The notes: generated by a model from the sequence alone, not told the origin. Shown: positions 1 through 11,200, numbered from the stretch's first letter. The stretch: DNA of 64,000 nucleotides from Dichetophora obliterata (GCA_963920525.1 OY986438.1:187222388-187286387), one strand, 5' to 3'. Numbers and translations are program-made.

Positions 1-345
1 TACATAAAATGAAAGGTTACGTGATGTTAATGTATCGTTAAAACGATATCATCAATCGATTCTCGTCATACGTGATCAGAGCCCAGTAGTGGAATTCCCA
101 AAAATGTAACGATAATAATAGTTGTTATCGGTTATTGTGCGTGCCACGCTCATAGAAAATTACAGTTTTTGCTAACTTACGATATCGAAAATCGTCGTAA
201 AGGCGTTTGTGAATTCCACTGCAGGAAGCACAAAAGTAAATTGAAACTAGAGGTGGCGCTTGAGCAATTTTGAGTAACGATCACGCACGCTTACACAAGC
301 TTACACGCTCACGATAAAAATTATTTTCGACACACGCACACTCAA
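1..345. other. No gene; small inverted-repeat element candidate at 84-221
   Basis: No supported coding frame is seen. A left end CAGTAGTGGAATTC at 84 faces an inverted GAATTCCACTG ending at 221, so 84-221 could be a short TIR element. The 8 bp on either side do not match, so a recent hAT-type insertion is not supported. From about 275 the strand carries CACGATCACGC-like words that recur near 3110-3220, 3650-3760 and, in reverse, 52050-52180. Confidence 0.35.
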
Positions 346-595
346 GATGTATTTCTTTTGCTGAATCCGCTGTCAGAATTTTAAAATTATAAAATTTTTT
401 TATAAAAGGTCGTATTTAGAAATTTGCCACCTAATTAATAATATGTATTTTTCAAAGTTCTAAACATAATTTAACAGTGTTAGGGAGTCGCTGATTTTTA
501 ATCTAAAGTCCGAATTTTAAAATTCAAAATGGTTAATAGGGTTGCCACCTCAATTTTTTTTATTTTTACGAATTCGATGCTGACACGAACACTAA

Positions 596-1188
596 TAGCG
601 CATTCTTTTCTGAAAAACCTCACAGAACTGACCTCACAGAATGCAGAATTTTTTAGGTTCTGACCTGAATTTACAGAATGTTGACTTCTTTTGAGCTGAG
701 AAAAGAACGGAAAAAATGCAACATTTTTTTCACTTGATATTGGCTGCACTGTTGTTTTGAATTCCGATGTATTTACGAATGAGGTTATGTATAGTGCCGA
801 ATGCATGGAATTTTTAACAAATACTCATCGAGCTGTTAATTTTTATTAAAAGTAACCACTTTAATCAAAATTGTTTTGGATTAAATTTAAAATTTTTTTT
901 CAAAATTGGTACATTTTGCTTCTCAGAATTGTCACAGAATATAATATTACTGTCAAAATTATTTTTTTTTGTTTTTATGTTGGTATCACTAGAGAGCAGA
1001 ATGCAGAACCGCCGAATTATACAGGTCAGAAAATTCTGCATTTGTTATACTATTGCGATCAGAATGTTCGAGAAAAGAACACGATTTATTTTGAGGTCAA
1101 CATTTTTTTTTAGAAAAAAACGGAAAAAATGCAGAACTCTTGAAGAGGTCAAAAAAATGCAGACTTTTTTCCAGAAAAGAATGAGCTA
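596..1188. mobile_element. Non-autonomous TIR element (MITE) inside the 205-bp repeat
   Basis: The left end TAGCGCATTCTTTTCTG at 596 is matched by the inverted right end CAGAAAAGAATGAGCTA ending at 1188, each starting at or beside a TA. The interior is rich in CAGAATGCAGAA and GGAAAAAATGCA words in both orientations. Empty-site support: the neighbouring repeat copy near 1400-1425 runs straight from GCGAGCACTGG into ATAAAAATGGG, the point where this copy is interrupted. There is no transposase frame. Confidence 0.6.
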
Positions 1189-2116
1189 TAAGTAAAAATG
1201 GGTCGCTGAATCCGTTGTCAGAATTTCATAATTATGTAATTTTTTTAAAATAGGGTTGCCACCTAATAATATGTATTTTTAAAAGTTTTAAACATAATTT
1301 AACAGTGTTAGGAGATCTCTGATTTCGCATCTGATGTCAGAATTTTAAAACTTAGATGGTTGATAGGGTTGCCACCTTAATTTTTTATTTTTACGAATTC
1401 GGTGCTGGCGCGAGCACTGGATAAAAATGGGTCGCTGACTCCGAATCCGTGTTAAGAATTTCAAAATTACAAGAATTCGCAAAAATATAAGAAAATTTAG
1501 GTGGCAGCCCTATTAACCATATGGAATTTTAAAATTATGACTTCAGATTCGAAATCCTAACACTGAGAAATGATGTTTAAAACTCTGAAAAATACGTATT
1601 AGGTGGCAACCCTATTATTTCAAAATTTTATAATTTTGAAATTCTGACAACGGACTCGGATTTGGTGACCCATTTTTACCCTTAAGTTCGCGCCAGCCCC
1701 GAATTCGTAAAAATAAAAAAATTAAGGTGGCAACCCTATCATCCATCTTCAATTTTAAAATTCTGAATTCAGATTCGAAATCAGCTACCCCCTAACACTG
1801 ATAAATGATGTTTAAAAATCTTAAAAATACATATTATTAGGTGGCAACCCTATTATTTAAAAATTTTATAATTTTGAAATTCTGACAACGGATTCGGATC
1901 CAGCCCCAAATTCGTAAAAATATAAAAAATTAAGGTGGCAACCCTATCCACCATTTTAAATTTTAAAATGATGACTTCAGATTCGAAATCAGCGACCCCT
2001 TAACACTGATAAATGATTTTTAAAAATCTTAAAAATACATATTATTAGGTAGCAATACCGTTGTTAAAAATTAGGTGGCAACCCTAACTTCCATCTTAAA
2101 TTTTAAAACTGTTACA

Positions 2117-2495
2117 TCCCAGCAGCGGATTTGCCAGTGGCTACCATAGAACTAATACAGAATAAATTACCAGGTAAGGAAGCATTACTTTTTTCAAAAA
2201 GTAATGCGTCTGCATATAGCAGAAGTAATTAACTCATACCTCATTACCTGTAATGTAGCATACAAGGAAAAGTAATGCAGTGATTTTGCAAATATTCGAA
2301 TAACTTAATACAAGTAGTATGTTACTCCATAACTTCTAGGTAATGCTGAAGGGAGGCGATCACTTACCTCCTGTCTCATTCAATGTTAAATGTAAGGCCT
2401 TTTATGCATAGTAAGGTAATATAGTCGGAAGTAGTGGTCATTACAAGGTAATTGATGCTTCATATATTCGGAATATATTCCATCCGTTACTGGGA
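2117..2495. mobile_element. MITE with TCCCAG terminal inverted repeats
   Basis: The terminal TCCCAGCAGCGGAT at 2117 pairs with the inverted ATCCGTTACTGGGA ending at 2495 (12 of 14 positions agree). The sequence outside both ends belongs to the ~205-bp repeat family. The flanks read TTACA on the left and TTATA on the right, a possible imperfect 5-bp duplication. The interior has repeated GTAATGC words and no transposase frame. The superfamily is not determined. Confidence 0.5.
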
Positions 2496-2800
2496 TTATA
2501 TCCGAAATCAAATCCGTAGTCAGAATTTTAAAATTAAAAGAATTCACAAAAGTACAAAAAAGTCTAGGTGGCAACTCTTTCCACCATCTTTCCAAATTCC
2601 AAAATTTATTTAAATATAGGGCTGCCACCTTTTTTTTGCGATTTCGAAGCTGGGGCAAACACAGGTAAAAATAGGTCGCTGATGCCAAATCCGTTGTCAG
2701 AACTTACAAATTCCAAAATTTATTTGACAATAGGAATGCCACCTTAAATTTTTTTATTTTTGCGTTTTTGAAGCTGAAAAATGGGTCGCTGATTCGAATT

Positions 2801-3780
2801 AAGCGACCAGCGCATCAACAAAAAATGAATAAGATTGCTTCTAGCTGATCGACACTGAAGCAAGCACTGGCTGTGCATGTTATGATTTCCCGTTACTTTG
2901 CTGTATTGTCACATTATGTTTTGATATTCTGTTTGACAACATAACATAAGTGCTGTTGTTACTCTAGCGAAAATAATTTTAAATTATGAAGTGTTTGTTT
3001 CGTTGCTAAGCTTCACCATAGAACATGTGTATTTCAAGTCAACGCTACACTGAAATACAGTGCACTGAATGCTATACAGTAGTGAAGTGGCACAAATAGA
3101 ATGTTTTGTGCAGCTCTTTAGCACGCAAACGCGCTCAATTAAAATTATTTTTTTAACTCACGATCATACAATTACGATGGCATTTTGTGACGCTTAGGCA
3201 CGCTTACTAAGTTTTTAATGAAAATGTATTTAGTGTTTTTAAAATAAAAAAATGTAAATTCAATTCATATCTTATATAGATACATTTTATATATTAAAAT
3301 TATATCAATACATTAATTAGTTTGCAGCAAAATTATAAATCTTGAGATGGAACCACTAATGAGTTGAAATCTAAAAAAGTATTTTTTGAAAGTTTTATTT
3401 TAATTAGTTAAAGTTCTTATTAAAAAAAAAGTTTATCCAAATTTTCAACCAGCAGTCTGGATCTTCGTTCCTTTTTGAGGCTAAATTTGCCTCAAGTAGT
3501 CGTTGAGGTTTCGCGAAATAGTTAAAGAAAGCGAAGTTGGTTGTTGTTGCTTTATTAGAAGTGGTCAGTGCTGCATTTTGTATGCAAATGGTAGAAAAAC
3601 CGTAAAATAAAATCTTTACTTGCACAGATTTAAAAAATGAAGTTAAACAAGTCGTGACACGAATACAATTTAGTCACGAACGATCACGCACGAGCATAAT
3701 TCAATCACACACACTCACGAATATTTTGCGATTTTTGGATAGGTGCGCTCACGATCACGAGCCTTTAATTTGTATTACGA
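2801..3780. other. No gene recognised
   Basis: AT-rich unique-looking DNA. Short frames (for example on the minus strand at 3404-3625) show no domain. CACGATCACG-type words cluster at 3110-3220 and 3650-3760, as at the left edge of the window, suggesting remains of one dispersed repeat. Confidence 0.4.
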
Positions 3781-3880
3781 AAATGCACACCAATGACAAG
3801 CAAGACACGATATGCAATAAAATTTCGTATAGAAAAAAGTATTGTTTTTCGTATCTTGCTTGTCTTTGGTGTGCATTTGC
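3781..3880. repeat. Hairpin at the left edge of the hexamer array
   Basis: AAAATGCACACCAATGACAA on the left arm (from about 3781) is repeated in inverted form on the right arm, which ends at 3880 as CTTTGGTGTGCATTTGC. The arms are about 32 bp with two or three mismatches and enclose a ~36-bp spacer. The hexamer array begins at the very next base. This could be the TIR or subterminal hairpin of a mobile element that carries the array, or a fragile site that seeded expansion. Confidence 0.75.
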
Positions 3881-5474
3881 AGTTATAGTTATAGTTATAG
3901 TTATAGTTATAGTTATAGTTATAGTTATAGTTATAGTTATAGTTATAGTTATAGTTATAGTTATAGTTATAGTTATAGTTATAGTTATAGTTATAGTTAT
4001 AGTTATAGTTATAGTTATAGTTATAGTTATAGTTATAGTTATAGTTATAGTTATAGTTATAGTTATAGTTATAGTTATAGTTATAGTTATAGTTATAGTT
4101 ATAGTTATAGTTATAGTTATAGTTATAGTTATAGTTATAGTTATAGTTATAGTTATAGTTATAGTTATAGTTATAGTTATAGTTATAGTTATAGTTATAG
4201 TTATAGTTATAGTTATAGTTATAGTTATAGTTATAGTTATAGTTATAGTTATAGTTATAGTTATAGTTATAGTTATAGTTATAGTTATAGTTATAGTTAT
4301 AGTTATAGTTATAGTTATAGTTATAGTTATAGTTATAGTTATAGTTATAGTTATAGTTATAGTTATAGTTATAGTTATAGTTATAGTTATAGTTATAGTT
4401 ATAGTTATAGTTATAGTTATAGTTATAGTTATAGTTATAGTTATAGTTATAGTTATAGTTATAGTTATAGTTATAGTTATAGTTATAGTTATAGTTATAG
4501 TTATAGTTATAGTTATAGTTATAGTTATAGTTATAGTTATAGTTATAGTTATAGTTATAGTTATAGTTATAGTTATAGTTATAGTTATAGTTATAGTTAT
4601 AGTTATAGTTATAGTTATAGTTATAGTTATAGTTATAGTTATAGTTATAGTTATAGTTATAGTTATAGTTATAGTTATAGTTATAGTTATAGTTATAGTT
4701 ATAGTTATAGTTATAGTTATAGTTATAGTTATAGTTATAGTTATAGTTATAGTTATAGTTATAGTTATAGTTATAGTTATAGTTATAGTTATAGTTATAG
4801 TTATAGTTATAGTTATAGTTATAGTTATAGTTATAGTTATAGTTATAGTTATAGTTATAGTTATAGTTATAGTTATAGTTATAGTTATAGTTATAGTTAT
4901 AGTTATAGTTATAGTTATAGTTATAGTTATAGTTATAGTTATAGTTATAGTTATAGTTATAGTTATAGTTATAGTTATAGTTATAGTTATAGTTATAGTT
5001 ATAGTTATAGTTATAGTTATAGTTATAGTTATAGTTATAGTTATAGTTATAGTTATAGTTATAGTTATAGTTATAGTTATAGTTATAGTTATAGTTATAG
5101 TTATAGTTATAGTTATAGTTATAGTTATAGTTATAGTTATAGTTATAGTTATAGTTATAGTTATAGTTATAGTTATAGTTATAGTTATAGTTATAGTTAT
5201 AGTTATAGTTATAGTTATAGTTATAGTTATAGTTATAGTTATAGTTATAGTTATAGTTATAGTTATAGTTATAGTTATAGTTATAGTTATAGTTATAGTT
5301 ATAGTTATAGTTATAGTTATAGTTATAGTTATAGTTATAGTTATAGTTATAGTTATAGTTATAGTTATAGTTATAGTTATAATTATAATTATAGTTATAG
5401 TTATAGTTATAGTTATAGTTATAGTTATAGTTATAGTTATAGTTATAGTTATAGTTATAGTTATAGATATAGTT
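3881..5474. repeat. Hexanucleotide satellite (TTATAG)n, ~265 units
   Basis: About 1.6 kb of uninterrupted TTATAG repeat (equivalently CTATAA on the other strand). The only visible variants are a short AATTAT patch near 5382-5391 and the degenerate last unit (TTATAGATATAG). Because the unit is a multiple of three, every frame lacking the TAG/TAA phase is open, which creates spurious IV, SY and YN dipeptide frames of 545-683 codons. They are not genes. The copy number may be collapsed or expanded by assembly. Confidence 0.97.
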
Positions 5475-5507
5475 TTTAGATTGGTATCTTTTAGATTTCA
5501 ATTTCAA

Positions 5508-5584
5508 GCAGTGGTCGGCATTCTTCCGTCTGCCAGCAGGCGGCTGAAAAGCTCTACCCGCGCTGCCGCGAGGTGCCGAGCACC
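5508..5584. repeat. Short GC-rich block with hAT-like inverted ends
   Basis: The 77-bp block is far richer in GC than its surroundings. It starts CAGTGGTCGGCATTC and ends with GGTGCCGAGCACCG, whose complement resembles the start (12 of 14 bases). That looks like a tiny palindromic hAT-type MITE, but the flanking 8-mers do not match, so the call is tentative. Confidence 0.35.
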
Positions 5585-5590
5585 GATCTA

Positions 5591-5931
5591 ATGGCTCAAA
5601 CATAATAGGCTCAAGCTGGCTGCAGCTAATGTCAAATTTTATACGAATACATAGAAATGGTGCGTACAAACCATAATAGTTCAAGCCAGCTTTTTCGTCA
5701 AGTTTCGTCAACTTGATCTGGCTGCAGCCAAAGCGATTCAAATAAAATGCTCCACAAAGAATCAGCTGTTTTTTTTTTTTTCTTTCAAACGAATTTAATT
5801 TAAAGTCGTATGACATAAAGACGAGCTGGCTGAAGTCATTTCGCTTATATTTGGACAGAACTTGAGCTAACTTTTCGTTGATTTTTTACATTAACTGCAA
5901 CCAGCTCGAGCCTGTTATGTTTGGCTCTTAA
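5591..5931. mobile_element. Foldback MITE, copy 1 (GGCTCAAACATAATA ends)
   Basis: The left arm GGCTCAAACATAATAGGCTC is matched in inverted orientation by GAGCCTGTTATGTTTGGCTC at the right, next to a TTAA at 5928. CTGGCTGCAGCTAATGTCAAA-type words occur on both arms. It is related along much of its length to the shorter copy at 6062-6226. There is no coding capacity. Confidence 0.65.
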
Positions 5932-6061
5932 ATCTTTTGCAGGTGTTCTGTTTTAAATGTTTGAAAATATGTATCTTCTATTGAAGAATTCTATTTGGAT
6001 GCTTAACATCTTTTATGATTTGATGTCAATATCTTCATCTTCTATTACGCCGCTTTTTTAA

Positions 6062-6226
6062 GGCCCAAACATAATAAGCTCAAACTGGCTGCAGCTAATG
6101 TCAAAAATCAACGAAAAGCTAGCTCAAGTTCTGCCAAATACTCAAATTGACTGAAATGACCTGAGCGAGCTCGTCTTCTAAATTTGACATTAGCTGCAGC
6201 CTGCTCGAGCCTATTATGCTTGGGCC
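6062..6226. mobile_element. Foldback MITE, copy 2, flanked by TTAA
   Basis: Near-perfect palindrome: GGCCCAAACATAATAAGCTC at 6062 against GAGCCTATTATGCTTGGGCC ending at 6226. TTAA sits directly outside both ends (6058-6061 and 6227-6230). TTAA duplication is the hallmark of piggyBac-type transposition, although the GGCCC start is not the usual CCC. The 165-bp element has no frame. Confidence 0.7.
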
Positions 6227-6590
6227 TTAATTATTTTTCTTCTTGTTGTTCATCTTCTTCTTCTTTTTGAGTAATTTTTATGTCTTAATCTTGGTTTCCA
6301 AAAGCATGTGATATGTCGTCATATTTTAATTTTTTTTTATTTTTTTATATATTTTTTTTATATATTTTTTTATTTATTTATTTTTTTTTTATTTTAAATG
6401 TTTCATTTATTTTTGTCCTCTTTCTTTTTTTAATTTGGTTTGTTTAAACTATTTTATTCCCATTTTTATAACCAGTTTATCTTAGTATTGCGACTTTAGT
6501 TTGTAGATTTGCTGCTCCACAAGTTATTATTGGTGTTTCTACTACTTTTCTTTTGAAGTTAGTATTTTGTTTTCTTTATTCATTTGTGTT
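6227..6590. other. T-rich DNA, no gene
   Basis: Long runs of T and TTTTTTAT on the plus strand (about 6330-6440). No reading frame or repeat with a mate elsewhere in the window was recognised. Confidence 0.4.
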
Positions 6591-6599
6591 AGTTTGCTG

Positions 6600-7400
6600 T
6601 TAGTTGATCGTAAAAACACCGTTAGTGGAGTTATTCTTTTGTTTGTTTTTGTGCCGAGTTCACCTCAGCTGTTCGAAAAAAAAAACCAGAAATAAACCAA
6701 AAACCAGTTCGAGTGTAGTAGAGAAAAAAAAAAAAGAAAAAGGTAAAAAGTTGTGTAGACGTAGCAGCACTACCACCACCACCACAAATTATTGCGGCAG
6801 AAAGTAGCGGAGTAGCAATGAAAAAAAAGTGGAGTGAAGTGGAGCAATACAATTTAAGTGTTGTGTTAGTTCAAGTTTGTCTTCTCTGCGCGTTCGAATC
6901 GCTGTTGTGGTTGTCATCTTCAGTGATTATTTAGCCATTGTCTACTGTCAGTTTCAAGATTGGCAAGAGCGCAGTTACAACAACAACAACAACGTCGTTG
7001 CTTGTGGTTTGTATATTTATTTTGTTTTACATTTTTTGTTATTATTCGGCTAAGTAATTTCGTTGCTACAACAACGTATCGAGTTGTTGTCCCGGTTGTT
7101 TTTTTTTCGGCTTTCAATACATTAATTTTTTTCATATATAATTTTTTTTGTTATATATTTTTGGATGTTTTTTTTCCTTAACGATTTTTGTCACTGTGAC
7201 TCGTTATTTTTTTCGTTCAGTTCATTGCGATCGTCTCAACGTTGCGCGACGATTTCGTTTGCCTTCGCTTCAAATCGAAACTGTATCTTTCATCTCGTTG
7301 TAATCGTGTCGTGTCCTTAGTTTAAATTGTGGTGACTTTATTGTTTTTTTTTCGTTTTTTTTAGTAGAAAGTTAACAAGTATGCAGTTCGGGCTGATGGA
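6600..7400 (+). promoter_or_regulatory. Candidate host promoter / 5' leader region
   Basis: This stretch lacks transposon signatures and is richer in mixed-base unique sequence than its surroundings. It has the look of a fly 5' untranslated leader: a CAACAACAACAACAA run at 6976-6990, ACCACCACCACCA at 6773-6785, CG-containing segments around 7200-7290, and insect initiator-like TCAGT/TCAGTT words at 6919 and 7218. No long reading frame starts here. The plus strand is inferred only from the CAA polarity. No downstream exon was found, so this is an inference. Confidence 0.25.
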
Positions 7401-9040
7401 ATACGTTTTTAGTTTTTTTTTATAACAAATCTTTTCAAGTTTATTTGTCAAGTTTAAATTAATAGAAAATTCATAAATTCAGTAGTAATTTTAACAAAAA
7501 TACTGTAATAAATGATTAAAAATCAATAAAATAAAGCTTTTGGCCGTTTTGGTTGCAAATTAAGTTGAATGTGGCAATTATCGAAATTAAAAAAATTATA
7601 AGAAGCAAATTGGCAAATTGAAAAGTTAGTTTGACAATTATTTTTCCCCCCAACAACATGCTACTAATAGGTTAATTTTTAAAAAAATTTCAAATTACGA
7701 AAGTGTATAATTGACCTTTAATCTTAAGAAACGAATTGAACTTTCTTTGACTTAAACCGAGTTTATCACATTAAAATTTGGCGTTTCTTCAAGGTCAAGG
7801 ACCAGTTTTCAAGGTTTATATAGTGTAAAAGTATAAGGTCAATAGGACTGGTTTTGATATTTTCCGAAAATATTTAAAGTGAATAAAATTAATTTCATAA
7901 ACCCGTTAAAACCATATCAAAGCAATTAAGGCAAATACACTTAGCCCACATGCACTCCCGCAACCGGTCTCCTTTATAAGTATTAAATTTACAGAATTAA
8001 TAAAAAATTACAAGTATTAAAATAAAAATTACAAGTTTTTACTCTTATATACTCAAACGATGAGTTAAAATCATCAAATGCATTTTTGTTTCTATATTGT
8101 CGATCATAACTAATTTGCATATGGCCATTTCCATAGTCACGCACGTAACGTTCGTACGCCTTTTTTGTTGTTTAAATTAAAAAAAGCAAAGAAATATTTA
8201 AACATTGTTTGTCCTGTTTTAATTTTTGGATAGCATTCTAGTAGAACTATATTTAGTGTAAAAGGTGGAAGCGATCGAAAGTATTGTCCAAAGATATAAG
8301 CAATCAAAAGAGGATGCGTTACGATACAAAAAATGGAAGTAATTTTTCTCTGCATTAATATAATCAAAAAATCTGGGAAGTGTGCACGAGTTATTTTATT
8401 AAAAATATTTTAATGGGTTTGGGGAATGATGTTGCTATATATTCAAAATTGTTTCGTTGAAAATTCTTTTTTAATTATTTTTGTACAAGCCATAACATAA
8501 TGTTACGATACAGATTTTTTCTCTTCAAATAAGTTAAAATTTTGTATAGTTTTATTTATTTAATTGAACTTAAAAATAGAAAACTGAAAAAAAATTGAAT
8601 TAAACTTTGTATTATACGAGTATTTATTATACTTGTAAAATTCCTACTTTTGTTAAAATTTTTCAACTTTGTCACCATTTTTCTACTATTGTTACCATTC
8701 ATCATGTTTGCTGACATTTTTTCAAAATTCAAATTGAGGTCAGATCTCAGTACTCTCACAATATAAATTTAAAAATTTTTCTCTGTTATGAAGGTTTAAA
8801 AAAATTTCCAGTAACATTTTATTTTTCAGTCGCGGTAGACCTTTTGCTGGAAATGCCCATATATTCATTAAAGGTGTCCTTATTTTATCAAACGGTTTTA
8901 AAATCCTTAGTAAGATTTCTTTTTTTTTATGTATAAGCTAAGTAGATACACAATTTTGAGCCGTTTGGATACATTTCATAGACCAACCCAATTTCCAAAA
9001 ATGTATCTTTTTTAAGACTTATAACTTATGCTTTATAACT
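7401..9040. other. No gene recognised
   Basis: AT-rich sequence with short frames only. Nothing matches a known domain, and no repeat with a clear second copy in the window was seen. Confidence 0.4.
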
Positions 9041-9047
9041 TTCTTAA

Positions 9048-9291
9048 CTTTCACCTGGCATGCTCATCCTGAGTAACATACCTGGACTCGCGGGTTACAT
9101 AAGAACCCCAGTGATGAAAATCTTTGTAAAAATTTAAATATTGATTATTTTGTCTCAAAAAAATTCAGTCCAAGTTAAAAAAATAAAGATCAGCGTTCAT
9201 AAAAAATTCGGAAAACTAGAAAAAAATTCCAAACAAATCAAAACGAGAAAGAACGTGGGGTATGTACGTACCCCACAAGGCCAGGTGAAGG
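9048..9291. mobile_element. piggyBac-like MITE flanked by TTAA
   Basis: TTAA at 9044-9047 precedes CTTTCACCTGGC, and the inverted GCCAGGTGAAGG ends at 9291 just before TTAA at 9292-9295. The 244-bp interior is non-coding and carries ACATACC.../...GGGGTATGTACGTACCCC palindromes near its ends, as the two other TTAA elements in this window also do. A small frame from 9141 runs through it and is not a gene. Confidence 0.75.
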
Positions 9292-9371
9292 TTAAAGGCG
9301 TTTGTTCTAAAAAACCTAACTTCGCGTTTTTCATTAAATTTTTCTATCATGTAAAATCTAAATTACATGTA

Positions 9372-10678
9372 CAGTGTGAACCAGAATAACTGTCACTGTT
9401 TTTTGGTTTGCTCCCTACCTTAAGAAGTTAAATTTAAAAACTTTTTAAGTTGGCCTAGCTTTTTGAAATTGAATTACAAACAGACAATAATTAAACATTT
9501 CCAGAGCTTAGCCATTTTTAAATCAGTATCGCAATGGAAGCTAAACGGGAGCTAGTTGTAAACTTGTATTTAAAAAAATTAAAAATGTGTGAGATTATTA
9601 AGAAGCTTAAACCGCTCGATATCGGGAAGAGATTTATTTATAGAACTGTAAAACGGTTTAATGAAACGGGAAGTTGTAAAATTGCGAAAGAAATCTGGGT
9701 GCAAACGAACTGTGAGAACAAAAGCGACCATAAAATGCGTCAGAGAAAGAATAAGACGAAATCCAGCTCAATCGGGTCGATCTATGGCAAAGGGCATGCA
9801 GATATCCCAGTCATCAATACGGCGGATATTGAAAAATGATCTTGGGCTCACAGCTTATAAGAAGCAGCGCGTGCATGGCCTTACTGACAGCCAAAAAAAA
9901 ATTGCGAGTTGAAAAAAGCAGAGAGCTTTTGCGTTGGCATGAAGGAGATGAAATTTTATTTTCTGATGAAAAAATGTTTCTACTACAAGATAGCCACAAT
10001 CAACAAAACAATCGCGTGTATGCAGTAAGTCTCGCAGATGCTCCCAGAGATAAATTGGCCGTGGAGCGTTACCAGAATGTGTCGAAAGTAATGGTATGGG
10101 GAGCAATATCAACAAAAGGCAAGTTACCGCTACTTTTCATAGATCGAGGGGTCAAAATTGATACAAACTATTACATCGAACACGTTTTGGAAGGCCATTT
10201 AAAACCTCATGCCCAGGACTTATATAGCGATGAATATTTTTGTTTCCAGCAAGATTCTGCGCCTTCACATAAGGCAAAACGCACTCAAGACTGGTGTCAG
10301 CAAAATGTTCCCGATTTTATATCAGCCAAAGAATGGCCAGCTGCGTCGCCAGATCTTAACCCTCTCGACTTCTGTGTATGGGGCTATATGTTGAGCAAAA
10401 TTGGCAACACAAAAGGTCTAAACATTGATAATTTCAAAGCTCGGCTGATAGACATTTGGAATGAAATGGATCAAGACATGGTGCGTGCCGCTTGCAAATC
10501 ATTCTTCAAACGTTTGCGTCAAACAATCAAAGAGAAAGGAGAAAGATTTGAATTAACGGCCTGATTCCCTTAACTTTGTAATATTTTTTTAGCAAATAAA
10601 AAGAAATTATGAAATTTCATTGACTACTTTAGTATTTATGGCGCATTATTTTAGTGACACTTATTCTGGTTCACACTG
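9372..10678 (+). mobile_element. Complete DD37D mariner-family transposon
   Basis: Terminal inverted repeats begin CAGTGTGAACCAGAATAA at both ends, the right copy as a reverse complement ending at 10678. Similarity extends through TGTCACT. A TA lies directly outside each end (9370-9371 and 10679-10680), the standard IS630-Tc1-mariner duplication. The element is 1307 bp and encloses one transposase-derived frame in the plus orientation. It is structurally whole, but the gene is disabled. Confidence 0.93.
9534..10564 (+). pseudogene. DD37D mariner-family transposase, two frameshifts
   Basis: The enzyme would cut and paste its own element at TA sites. The N-terminal helix-turn-helix region runs from ATG 9534 (MEAKRELVVNLYL). 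It slips one frame near 9685-9700 (after NETGS) into the RTVRTKATIKCVRERI segment, and slips again in the A-run at about 9893-9901 into LRVEKSRELLRWHEGDE. The catalytic core follows: first Asp in LFSDEKMF, second in QQDSAPSHK, third in SPDLNPLD. There are 37 residues between the second and third, which defines the DD37D group. The frame ends at the TGA at 10562-10564. All three acidic residues survive, so decay is limited to indels. There is no sign of host use. Confidence 0.92.
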
Positions 10679-10718
10679 TAGATTAAAAGATAACGAAAAT
10701 AATTTTTTTATATGCCTT

Positions 10719-11200
10719 AAAAAAATTTTCGCAAAAATCCAAATACAAAAGTGCTACAATAATATGTAGAAATACTTTCTAAAGCTAATATAAAGCTAAT
10801 ATAAACACAAAAAATGGTGTGGTTACTTTGAAAAATCGGGAAGTTATGAGATTTTTTGCTAGAAATGAAACTTTTGGAGAGGTTGGGCCTAATAATTTTG
10901 AGGAATTTTTTTTTAAATTACAAAAATTGCAAAATTTAAAAAATGCTACCGTGAATGGTTTTAACATTGTCTTGGCTTTCGTGTAAAATGTTTAAAAAAA
11001 AATAATAATTCGGATACAAAAGTAAATGATGTTCACAAAAATAACTTGTGAATTCAGTTTAATGACCTATCGAACACAAAAAGATTCATAAAAATCCAAA
11101 AAACTCGGAATGGCTTTTATAATTCCATAAAAATATTTTTGAATTTCATGTGAAAAAGCATTTGAAATTCAGTGTTATAAAAATAACAGTCCGAAGTTGG
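10719..11200. repeat. Dispersed repeat, copy 1 (partner at 25376-25790)
   Basis: Words such as CGCAAAAATCCAAATA, CTAATATAAACA, AAAAAATGG, TTTTTGCTAGAA and ATCGAACACAAAA occur in the same order here and at 25376-25790. The two are diverged copies of one ~0.45-kb family. There is no reading frame, no terminal repeat was recognised, and the class is unknown. Confidence 0.6.

Larger units (their letters stand above)
346..2800. repeat. Array of direct and inverted ~205-bp repeat units
   Basis: The recurring landmarks are GGGTCGCTGA, CCGTTGTCAGAATTT, AGGGTTGCCACCT, AACAGTGTTAG and TTTTTACGAATTC. Units run forward at about 346-590 and 1193-1432, then in reverse complement at about 1490-2095 (the AGGTGGCAACCCT copies). 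Further rearranged copies lie at 2496-2780. Copies differ by small indels and substitutions, so the block is old. Two palindromic elements (596-1188 and 2117-2495) are inserted in it. Small ORFs across the block have no recognisable product. Confidence 0.75.

Noticed and set aside
82..226. hAT MITE at the left edge
   Set aside because: The inverted ends are similar but the flanking octamers do not match. Kept only as a low-confidence note.
3654..5816. Very long frames (545-683 codons) on both strands
   Set aside because: They are translations of the TTATAG hexamer repeat (Ile-Val, Ser-Tyr and Tyr-Asn dipeptides) with chance flanks.
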